Source of the DNA: an uncultured Opitutaceae bacterium
GTDB lineage: Bacteria > Verrucomicrobiota > Verrucomicrobiia > Opitutales > Opitutaceae
Length of the DNA: 41,217 nt
Assembly (NCBI GenBank): GCA_937942145.1
Contig: CALDFV010000141.1
Span: 1-41,217, forward strand
Reading direction: 5' to 3'
Shown here piece by piece: positions 8,196 through 15,651 of the stretch (position 1 is the first letter of the stretch; every line of letters begins with the position of its first letter). A program made the translations under genes and the position numbers. The notes below the pieces were generated by a model, which saw only the letters and a program-made list of their open reading frames with translations, was not told where the DNA came from and did not search any database.

Positions 8196-10088
8196 ATGAG
8201 TGAAGACAAATCACTAGGACCCTTTTTAGAAGCCGTTAAAGAACTCGATATCAAATACGATACGGCTCCGATTGATCAGGAGTACTCGACTTTCGCGGGA
8301 GTGGGGGCGGAGCCCCTCGACTTTAAGAGCTATGCCAAGGACATTCCCTGCCAAGCAGCTTGTCCGGCGAAAACGAGGGTACCTCACTACATTCAGGCCT
8401 TAGCTGAAGGCAATCCAGACAAGGCCTATCTGATTAACCAGGAAGACAACGTCTTTTCGGGTGTTCTCGGGCGCGTTTGCTCGCGTCCTTGCGAGGATGG
8501 GTGCCGCCATAACTGGACGGACATCAATGGGCCGGTTCACATTTGCCACCTCAAGCGAGGAGCGTCGGATTTAAAAACGAGCAAGCCAGAGCCTTTGCCC
8601 GCCTGGTTTGAGGAGACTGGGAAGCGAGTCGCTGTTATTGGAGGCGGTCCATCAGGATTGACTGCAGCACGCGAGCTTCGCCGCTATGGACACAGCGTGA
8701 CGATTTTTGAAAGAGACAAGGTCTTAGGCGGCATGATGGTACAGGGCATCCCAATCTTCCGTCTTCCCCGCGAAACCGTGGCAGAAGAAGTCAAGGCGAT
8801 CATAGACAGTGGTATCGATGTGAAGCTGAACACTTCGGTAGACGCAGAGATGATGCAGCAAGTCATCGACGAATACGACTCGGTATTAGTATCCGTTGGT
8901 ACGGTACATGCGTCTAATTTGAAATTGCCTGGTCTTCCGGATGATGGGCATGCGGTTTCTGGTCTCAAGTTCATGCACGACTACAATATGGGCGATATCG
9001 AAGACGGTTCTATGACGGGGCAGAATGTGATCATCGTCGGCGGTGGATTTACCGCGGTGGACTGTGCTCGGTCTTGTGCCCGAGCGGCGCTTCGCCTTGT
9101 GGGAGAGGAAGGAACGGTCACCATAGTGTATCGCCGAACCGCGGGTCAAATGGCGGCTAAGTACGATGAGATTGAGGAGATGGGGGTGGAGAACATTCAC
9201 ATCGAAACGCTGATGAATCCCCATTCGGCACGGGTTGAAAACGGGAAGCTGGTCGGAGTGTCTTTTCAGCGTAACGCTCTTGAAGATGTCACCAGCGAGG
9301 TTGGAAAACCACGCGTGCGGGCGATCGAGGGAACCGAGGAGGAATTTCCCTGCGATCTATTGATTGTGGCCATTGGCCAGACGCGCACACTAAATATTCT
9401 TCCAGAGGGTATTCATCAGAATGAAGGCGACGGGCATGCTACGAGTCACGAGAAAGTTTTCATGTCAGGTGATTTCAATTACGGCAGTTTGGATGTCATT
9501 ACCGCCGTTCAGGACGGCAAAGATGCGGCTGAGAAGATTGATACGTCCTTGATGGGTAGGAAGCGTCGTCAGAAGCATATAGCTATTGAGATGACGGAGG
9601 TGAATGGTGAAACAGGCCGTGTTCGGGATCACGATTTACAACTTCCACCTCTGATGCCAACCTTGCCCTTAGGGCAACGGGATGGCATTGCGGAAGTTGA
9701 GCTCGGTCATGATCTCGAAGCACTGCAAGTGCATGCGACTCGCTGCTATTGGTGCCAAAACAAATTCGAAATCGATCACGACAAGTGTATCCACTGTAAT
9801 TGGTGTATCGAGGTAACGCCGCGTGACTGTATCAACAAAGTTTCCCGCCTTTTCTACGATGAGGACGATTTCGTTGAAACGAGCCTGGAGACGGATCTCA
9901 ATCACGAGGCGACTTATATTTGGATCGACAGCAAGGAATGTATTCGTTGCGGAAAGTGTCTCAGGATTTGCCCTACGAGTGCGATCACGATGCGTAAGAC
10001 TGAATTGTGCGGCTGCTCAACCGAGGAGTTTGAGGAAAAGAAGTCGCATAACCAGGCCTACGGCACGGTTGCGCACGCCAAGTACTAA
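8196..10088 (+). CDS. GltD-like FAD/NAD(P)H oxidoreductase with C-terminal Fe-S clusters
   Basis: A 630-residue flavoprotein of the glutamate-synthase small-subunit family. The N-terminal Fe-S region has C52/C56 and C95/C99/C103 ('PCQAACPAKT', 'GRVCSRPCEDGC'). The FAD motif 'VIGGGPSGLTAARE' is near residue 148, and the NAD(P)H-binding 'IIVGGGFTAVDCARS' follows. The C-terminal 110 residues add ferredoxin-like clusters: 'CIHCNWCIEVTPRDC', with unusual spacing in its fourth ligand, and a regular 'CIRCGKCLRICP'. It would move electrons from NAD(P)H through FAD to Fe-S centres. It lies 85 bases after the sulfite/nitrite reductase and no GltB large subunit is present, so supplying that reductase is the most economical role; this is inference. 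Confidence 0.85.
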   Translation: MSEDKSLGPFLEAVKELDIKYDTAPIDQEYSTFAGVGAEPLDFKSYAKDIPCQAACPAKTRVPHYIQALAEGNPDKAYLINQEDNVFSGVLGRVCSRPCEDGCRHNWTDINGPVHICHLKRGASDLKTSKPEPLPAWFEETGKRVAVIGGGPSGLTAARELRRYGHSVTIFERDKVLGGMMVQGIPIFRLPRETVAEEVKAIIDSGIDVKLNTSVDAEMMQQVIDEYDSVLVSVGTVHASNLKLPGLPDDGHAVSGLKFMHDYNMGDIEDGSMTGQNVIIVGGGFTAVDCARSCARAALRLVGEEGTVTIVYRRTAGQMAAKYDEIEEMGVENIHIETLMNPHSARVENGKLVGVSFQRNALEDVTSEVGKPRVRAIEGTEEEFPCDLLIVAIGQTRTLNILPEGIHQNEGDGHATSHEKVFMSGDFNYGSLDVITAVQDGKDAAEKIDTSLMGRKRRQKHIAIEMTEVNGETGRVRDHDLQLPPLMPTLPLGQRDGIAEVELGHDLEALQVHATRCYWCQNKFEIDHDKCIHCNWCIEVTPRDCINKVSRLFYDEDDFVETSLETDLNHEATYIWIDSKECIRCGKCLRICPTSAITMRKTELCGCSTEEFEEKKSHNQAYGTVAHAKY

Positions 10089-10237
10089 ATTGATCTGCCG
10101 TGTTTTTGGTAGCGGACAATCTGTGAACGCTTTTTAGAAAGACCATCAGGAGGGCACTCGAAGATAGCCTGCAATCTCGATGAGCTCCTTACGAGTCGCT
10201 CTCTGCATGACAATTTTTGACTAAGGATGGTCAGCAG

Positions 10238-11210
10238 GTGAGGAAATTTGTTTTATTTTTAGTGATAAGCTTTTCTAGTTTTGGGGCTAGTAGTTTGGTT
10301 GGTGTTTTCAAATCATTTTGAGATTGTGGAGAGCGAGAAGGGACTGCCGCCAAGAACGATTGAATCGATTGCGGAATGACAGATTGCCATCGCACGAGAA
10401 GGGTTTTCGTCGGACTCCACCGTCGACGGAATTTGGGGTGAACAGACCCGCCAGGTGCTTCTTGCTTACCAAAGCAGGCATCGACTGCCGAGAAGCGGTG
10501 CCTTCGACGCGGCTACCGGAAAGCGCCTAAAAATCCAGGAGCCTGTATTTGAAACAAGACGTTTGAGTAAGGGCGACTTCGATCAACTGGGGCCAAAGCC
10601 TTCGAGCTTGCGAGAACGAGGGTAGCTCGACCGCATGCGATACCATTCGATTTTGGAAATGCTTGCGGAGGAGTCGCATTCCCATCCGGATTTCGTCATT
10701 CAATTGAATCCAGACGTGGACTGGAAGAAATTGAAGCCAGGAGAGAAGATCCAAGTCCCCCGCGTGCCTCCAATCACAATACCTTCGCTAGTGGCTTCTA
10801 TTCGAATTCGGCTTTCGAGCCGGACGCTTCAAGTTTACGGCTATGACGACCAACTTCTTTTCCACTGTCCGGTCAGTATCGCGCAACGGGTCGAGAAGCG
10901 ACCGAGTGGGGAGCTTCGAGTGAGTGTTACTGCAAGAGATCCAAATTACACTTTCAACCCGGAGATTCTCTCCGCGGTAGCCCAACGCGAAGGAATTGCC
11001 AAGAGATTCGTCATTCCACCGGGTCCCAACAATCCAGTGGGGAATGCCTGGATTGGCTTGAATTTGCCTGGCTACGGAATCCACGGCACCCCTGAGCCAG
11101 AAAAAGTGGGTCGAACCGAGTCCCACGGTTGTTTTCGAGTCGCAAACTGGGATGCCACGACGCTTCTGGGCGTGGCGGAGATAGATCTACCGGTTTACGT
11201 CGAGCCCTAA
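10238..11210 (+). pseudogene. Broken L,D-transpeptidase with peptidoglycan-binding domain
   Basis: The ancestral protein can be read through three lesions. A GTG at 10238, with AAGGA about 10 bases upstream, opens a signal peptide ('RKFVLFLVISFSSFGASS'). One extra T in the run at 10316-10319 shifts the frame. In the new frame a TGA at 10377-10379 sits where 'ESIAE-W-QIA' would be expected. The peptidoglycan-binding domain follows ('STVDGIWGEQTRQVLLAYQS'). A TAG at 10623-10625 then interrupts 'SLRERG-LDRMRYHS'. From 10635 the YkuD catalytic domain stays open for 191 codons, including 'YGIHGTPEPEKVGR' and the nucleophile motif 'SHGCFRVANWD'. The remaining ORF lacks a signal peptide and could not reach the wall in normal form. 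Confidence 0.88.
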
Positions 11211-11337
11211 GCATTTCAATAAGAGACCGCCACAAATCCAGGAACTAGTGTGTCGTTTTCTGGTGGTCGCAAATCAGGTATTAAGCTCCCTCGCGGTGCG
11301 TTTCCGTCTGTTCTGGCAGAACGTCTTTCTTATCCCA

Positions 11338-12084
11338 TTAGGGGGTGACAAGGCTATTGCGCGTAAGCGATTTATCCTTGATAGGTGTTCCACCGTGATA
11401 GAGTTGACCACGCCAAATAAGGATATCGCCGATATCACCGGTTATAATTTCTTCCTGGATGCCGCGATCTGAAAGCTCCTTGCGAATGCACTCTTTGGCC
11501 AAGGGTACTTCGCTGTGTTTGTCCGAGACGTAGATATTGCCATCGGAAAACTGACAGGGAGGGATCAAGTAGCTTTTGGGGTAGACGCGGACGGGTCCCA
11601 ACCTTTTCCAGGAAAATGGAGCTGACAACCATCTCCTCCGCAGAGGGAGCGGGCATGTAGTAAGGGTCGAAATGGTCCTCTTGTTCGCTTTCCTTTTCGA
11701 AGGTGGGGGTTTCAATTGCGAGCGGATCGCCGCCGAGTAGTTCGGCCAAAACGCTGGCTAAAGCTTCATCGAGTATCAGGTTGCGGCAAATCTTTGAGAC
11801 AAAGTGTACATCGTTCAGCTTACTGATGAGTCGGCGAGATCCATCTGGAGCGTTTTTGAAGTGCATCCGGTGACCCGTCAGCTCCCCTTCCCAGAAATCG
11901 ATTACTAAGGGGTTGTCATCGTGTTTCCGGTTTTCCACAGCGAGTCGAGCTCGTCGAGGTAGGCCCGAATTTCCTTCGGCTTTAGAACGCCTTTTAAGAC
12001 AAGGTAGCCGTGCTCATCCCAGAATTTTCTTTGGCTGGAACTGAGGTTTGTGGATCGATTAAAGAGTCTGTCTAGAAGTGCCAT
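11338..12084 (-). pseudogene. Broken phytanoyl-CoA dioxygenase (PhyH) family gene
   Basis: Three consecutive pieces of one PhyH-type Fe(II)/2-oxoglutarate dioxygenase lie in alternating frames. Piece 1 starts at the ATG at 12084 ('MALLDRLF') and reads 'FWDEHGYLVLKGVL' up to about 11940. Piece 2, in another frame to about 11605, reads 'DNPLVIDFWEGELTGHRMHF' and carries the iron HxD motif in 'EDHFDPYYMP'. Piece 3, back in the first frame, reads 'GPVRVYPKSYLIPP' and 'GDILIWRGQLYHGG' with the second iron histidine. The shifts fit a one-base deletion near 11930-11942 and a one-base insertion near 11590-11612. The C-terminus stops right after 'NSLVTP', shorter than usual. No full-length product can be made. 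Confidence 0.85.
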
Positions 12085-12292
12085 GCAAAATTCGGGTAGT
12101 CGAAAGCTAGTATTGGGAATTTCCAACCTGCGGCTAGCTAAGCGAGTCGTCGCGCTGGCGCCAATCGCATTTTTAGTAATGCGCTCAATTTGAGGGATCG
12201 AGCGGGTTGAGTGGGCCAGAGAACGAGTTCCCTCGAATTGTGCCTCGTTTTTCATTGAACCCTTGTATTGGGAAACCAAGTGTCGGCAGCTC

Positions 12293-13021
12293 ATGACTCC
12301 CTTAGAAATCGCTTCCGAAACACTCGAGAGACATATCGCCGGCAACCCCTATCCAGGGCGGGGTTTGATCATTGGGAAATCGCTGGGCGATTCCCACTGG
12401 CAGCAGGTTTACTTTATCATGGGGAGAAGCCCAAACAGTCGCAATCGGCAGTTCGCTGCGGAAGCGAGTGTCCTAGAGACCCGTCCGTTTGATGAGTCGA
12501 AGGTTGAGGACCCATCGCTCATTATCTATGAGGCCATGCTGGAGTGTCGGAAAGCGTTTATGGTGAGTAATGGTGACCAAACGCGAACGCTTCATGATGG
12601 CTGGTCCAATGGACAATCGATGAAAGAGGCCCTGAGCCAGCGAGAACGCGAGCCTGACGCACCCAACTACACTCCTAGAATTACGGGTATGCTCGATTTC
12701 TCAAATGGATCGCCTGAAATTGGATTGAGCATCCTGAAAGCAAATAAGACGAATTCGGAATACACAGATCGGCATTACTTTTATCCGAGTCCGCCTTCTG
12801 CTGGGATCGGGTATGGACTGACCACATACATGGGTGATGGAAATCCGCTACCAACGTTTGTCGGAGATCCGCTTTTGTTTCCTATCGGGGCGACTCCAGA
12901 GGATACCTTGGATCGGTATTGGGATGCTCTGGACGAGGATAATCGAATCTCGATCGCGGTCAAAGAGATCGCGGTAGACGGGTCGACCTCAAGAATAGTT
13001 ATTCGCAATAAGTACGTATAG
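12293..13021 (+). CDS. PurO-type IMP cyclohydrolase-like protein
   Basis: Resembles the IMP_cyclohyd family, best known from archaeal PurO, which closes the FAICAR-derived ring to form IMP. The N-terminal pattern 'NPYPGRGLIIGKS' followed by 'QVYFIMGRSPNSRNRQF' is characteristic, and the rest ('LIIYEAML', 'GDQTRTLHDGW', 'TPRITGMLDF') fits the same fold. I use the ATG at 12293 (242 residues) rather than the TTG at 12263. The gene reads away from the broken PhyH gene. Its function in purine synthesis is by family only; whether the genome also has a bifunctional PurH cannot be seen here. Confidence 0.75.
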   Translation: MTPLEIASETLERHIAGNPYPGRGLIIGKSLGDSHWQQVYFIMGRSPNSRNRQFAAEASVLETRPFDESKVEDPSLIIYEAMLECRKAFMVSNGDQTRTLHDGWSNGQSMKEALSQREREPDAPNYTPRITGMLDFSNGSPEIGLSILKANKTNSEYTDRHYFYPSPPSAGIGYGLTTYMGDGNPLPTFVGDPLLFPIGATPEDTLDRYWDALDEDNRISIAVKEIAVDGSTSRIVIRNKYV

Positions 13022-13170
13022 AGAGAGGTATCCCAAATTCTCAACTCGCTTTGGGCCGAAATAATTTATCTCAAAACGTATCCAGTACTTTGGGTTGAAT
13101 AGGTTTTTCCATTTTGATCGGTAGACCACAAACTCGGAGTTTTTGTTTTTCAGATGGGAGTCTGGCCTTC

Positions 13171-14088
13171 CTATTCGATTTCGAAATCGGCGATTCCGTG
13201 TGATTCCGCGTTTCGGGATGCGTATTCCGCTGCCAGCCGAACGGTGTCCACTATGCCTGTTTCGGGATGGTTGACAATTCCGTTTAGCAAGGTTGCAAAG
13301 AATACGTCGCCGCAGCCTATGGGAGAGACGCATTTGGCGGGTCTAGGCTGAATACTGACGCAAGATTCGTTTTTGATTTTGATCCAAATCGGGTTCTCTC
13401 CATCGGTAATGATCCATTGAGGACAGTCGTACGTGGCCTCGATTTGGTCCAATAGTGAATCTGTGGGCGCATCGCTTACATCATGGTCGAAGAACATTTC
13501 CAGTTCATCCCGATTGATCTTCACTAAAGCAGGGGATTGCTGGACGAACCCTTTGAGTCCTGGGCCATAGGTGTCTACTGCCAATTCGACGAATTCTTCT
13601 CTTCGGCTGAGCCAATCTCTAAGAGGGTCCCAAGTCTCAGAGTCCCAATTGGGAAAGACGCCGCAAACCGCTAATAGATAGGGCCTGTCAAGTGTAGACA
13701 GGTATTCAACGCAATCGTGCACGGCTTGTTTGGAAACCAGGCAGTCTAACCCGAGGATGGAAATTTCTTTGCTCCCAGGTGATCGAATGATCGAACCGGA
13801 TCGCGTCACGCAGTCAGTTGTGAACGCCTGGAATGGAATGTTTTCCGCTTCAAGTGATTTTGTGCACGACGGCCCGAACGATCCGCCAGGAAAGCAAACG
13901 GTGGTCGTATCGGCATCGAGGCGTACGAGCATTTTGGAGACGTTGATTCCTTTTCCTCCCACTTGAAAACGTTCTTTGGTAGCTCTGCTTGTTTTGCCCG
14001 GTCCCCAATCGCCCACGTAGTAGGTTGTCTCCGCTACGAGGTTGGCAGTGAGCGTTACGATTGGCATTTTTGAATGGGAGAGGCTCAT
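13171..14088 (-). CDS. PfkB-family sugar kinase (1-phosphofructokinase/LacC-like)
   Basis: Ribokinase-fold ATP-dependent kinase of about 300 residues. The N-terminal sugar-binding motif 'VGGKGINVSKML' is of the 1-phosphofructokinase/tagatose-6-phosphate kinase type. The C-terminal catalytic motif is 'SPIGCGDVFFATLL', with the usual GAGD varied to GCGD and the catalytic Asp kept. Either the ATG at 14088 or the one at 14067 ('MPIVTLTAN') may be the start; the second gives the usual beginning for this family. It is transcribed away from the DNA glycosylase gene. No phosphotransferase-system or aldolase gene lies next to it, so the substrate is unknown. Confidence 0.83.
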   Translation of the reverse strand: MSLSHSKMPIVTLTANLVAETTYYVGDWGPGKTSRATKERFQVGGKGINVSKMLVRLDADTTTVCFPGGSFGPSCTKSLEAENIPFQAFTTDCVTRSGSIIRSPGSKEISILGLDCLVSKQAVHDCVEYLSTLDRPYLLAVCGVFPNWDSETWDPLRDWLSRREEFVELAVDTYGPGLKGFVQQSPALVKINRDELEMFFDHDVSDAPTDSLLDQIEATYDCPQWIITDGENPIWIKIKNESCVSIQPRPAKCVSPIGCGDVFFATLLNGIVNHPETGIVDTVRLAAEYASRNAESHGIADFEIE

Positions 14089-14126
14089 TGTGGCAAAATC
14101 TATTTGAGAAAGGGAAAGGAATTAGA

Positions 14127-14660
14127 ATGGTGGCCAAGGTGAGAAAGCTTGTCGAAGCAGATTTTAATTCACGTGATACCCTGATGCTGGCCCGGGGACT
14201 ATTGGGGAAGCATCTCGTAATTCGCGCGGAGGACCGAGAGCTTTCTCATATGATCACGGAAGTCGAAGCCTATGACGGACCGGAGGACTTGGCCTGCCAC
14301 GCTAGCAAAGGTAGAACGCTTCGTACCGAGCCTCTTTTTGGGTCTCCAGGGTGCTGGTATGTCTACCTCTGCTATGGGATGCATGAGATGCTCAACTTAG
14401 TCACAGGTCCGGTTGACTATCCGGCGGCGATCTTGATCCGAGGACTGGACGCGGTTTCGGGCCCTGGCAGGCTGACCAAGCGATTGGGAGTGGATCGTCG
14501 TTTCAACGCGATGCCGGCGAACACTGAAACCGGAATGTGGCTCGTGGACCGAGGACTTCCGATTGGAGAGGCCAGCGTGCGGGCGACTCCCCGAATTGGC
14601 GTTGACTACGCGGGAGAGGATTGGGCGAATCGGCTCTATCGGTTTGTTCTAGAACACTAG
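14127..14660 (+). CDS. DNA-3-methyladenine glycosylase (AAG/MPG family)
   Basis: Excises alkylated purines in base excision repair. The ATG at 14127 is chosen because AAAGGA lies 6 bases upstream and it begins the conserved domain; the frame extends further upstream to 14061 but into the divergent neighbour's 5' end. The 177-residue product carries the family signatures 'ARGLLGKHLV', 'ITEVEAYDGPEDLACHAS' with the catalytic Glu, 'YVYLCYGMHEMLNLVT', 'AAILIRGLD' and 'GPGRLTKRLG'. Its stop codon overlaps the end of the convergent DUF3108 gene by four bases. Confidence 0.92.
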   Translation: MVAKVRKLVEADFNSRDTLMLARGLLGKHLVIRAEDRELSHMITEVEAYDGPEDLACHASKGRTLRTEPLFGSPGCWYVYLCYGMHEMLNLVTGPVDYPAAILIRGLDAVSGPGRLTKRLGVDRRFNAMPANTETGMWLVDRGLPIGEASVRATPRIGVDYAGEDWANRLYRFVLEH

Positions 14661-15580
14661 TTCGAGCTAGACTGAGCCAAGATCGGGATATCGTTTAATG
14701 TGAACGCCTCGAGCCGCATGGATGCGGTTCCGATGGACGTTTTAACGTCGAGTCGTAAGGGAATGCGGCGATCGTCGGCAGACACCCAAATAGCCATTTT
14801 ACCTCCCTCTCTGAAGATCTTGCTCTGAGGATAGGCGGATACCGGCTCCACGCGAAAGGCCTCGATCTTCCCAAATTGGGTGGTGATGGTTTCGGTTCCT
14901 TTAGCTTCCATTTCAATGAGGTAGAAGCGGCCGTTCGAGCTGATGAAAAGTGGATAAGTACTCCCTTTCTCCAGTTTCCATCCACGAATTTGGAGAATGG
15001 CAGAGGCGTAGTCGAGGGGTGCCGCGTAGGGAAGATCTTTGATCTGGTTCTTTTCCGGTCTCAGTTTATCCACGTGATTCATTTTCCCGGTCTCAAAGTT
15101 GAAACGGGTGATGGTCTCCTTTTCGTTGGATTGGCCCTCGTCGGTGACTCTGTTTTCGAGAATTCGTCCCTCCGTCGAATCAAGAAGGGTATAGCCCTTA
15201 AGCATGAGGGGAAAGACGGCCTTTATGAGACCTGTTGTGCGGGCTTCCGTTTTTACCTCCAGTAACGAAGGGTTTGAATGGTCAGGGTCTTCGGTAGAAA
15301 TTACGATTTCCGCGACCTTTCTAAAAATTCCCCATTGTCCTCGAAACTGGAAGCGCTCTCCGGCATTGAATCCGTCGGCAGTTTTTTTGGGGTCAGGAAA
15401 CTCGCGTTCGGGCCAAACGATTTCCTTTGGCAGATTGGCTTCTGTGTCTTCCCTGATCTCGTTCGGGTTGATTGCGAATGAGCTGGTGGAGAAAACCGAT
15501 AGTAGGAGACACGCAATGAACCCGCATTTTGCATTCAAATGAGGTTTAAGGAGCGAAATTTGGAATCTTCTCTCAAGCAT
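14657..15580 (-). CDS. DUF3108-family secreted protein
   Basis: A 307-residue protein with a signal peptide ('CGFIACLLLSVFSTSSFA'), so it is exported. The mature part matches what I recall of DUF3108: 'NAGERFQFRGQWGIFRKVAEI', an internal 'ETITRFNFETGKMNHVDK', 'PLDYASAILQIRGW', and a C-terminal beta-rich block ending in 'IWVSADDRRIPLRLDVKTSIGTASMRLE'. The family is usually periplasmic and of unknown biochemical function. It is convergent with the glycosylase gene and lies downstream of the exonuclease fusion on the same strand, with 71 bases between them. Confidence 0.8.
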   Translation of the reverse strand: MLERRFQISLLKPHLNAKCGFIACLLLSVFSTSSFAINPNEIREDTEANLPKEIVWPEREFPDPKKTADGFNAGERFQFRGQWGIFRKVAEIVISTEDPDHSNPSLLEVKTEARTTGLIKAVFPLMLKGYTLLDSTEGRILENRVTDEGQSNEKETITRFNFETGKMNHVDKLRPEKNQIKDLPYAAPLDYASAILQIRGWKLEKGSTYPLFISSNGRFYLIEMEAKGTETITTQFGKIEAFRVEPVSAYPQSKIFREGGKMAIWVSADDRRIPLRLDVKTSIGTASMRLEAFTLNDIPILAQSSSN

Positions 15581-15651
15581 CGAGACTTATTGGATCGACT
15601 AGGTTTGTCGTGAATGAAGTTTCTGATCAATGCTGGAAATAGCGATATCGC

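Noticed and set aside
10146-10208. 20-codon frame on the minus strand reading 'MQRATRKELIEIAGYLRVPS'
   Set aside because: Too short to assign and with no recognised family; it could be a remnant, but nothing supports it.
10318-10530. 70-codon frame upstream of the transpeptidase domain
   Set aside because: The peptidoglycan-binding domain is clearly encoded in a different frame over the same bases; this frame is Arg-rich nonsense.
11248-11472. 74-codon plus-strand frame near the PhyH remnant
   Set aside because: It is antisense to the conserved C-terminal piece of the PhyH pseudogene and has no domain features.
12989-13333. 114-codon minus-strand frame spanning the gap after the IMP cyclohydrolase-like gene
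   Set aside because: It overlaps the PfkB kinase coding region in another frame and is Arg-rich with no domain features.
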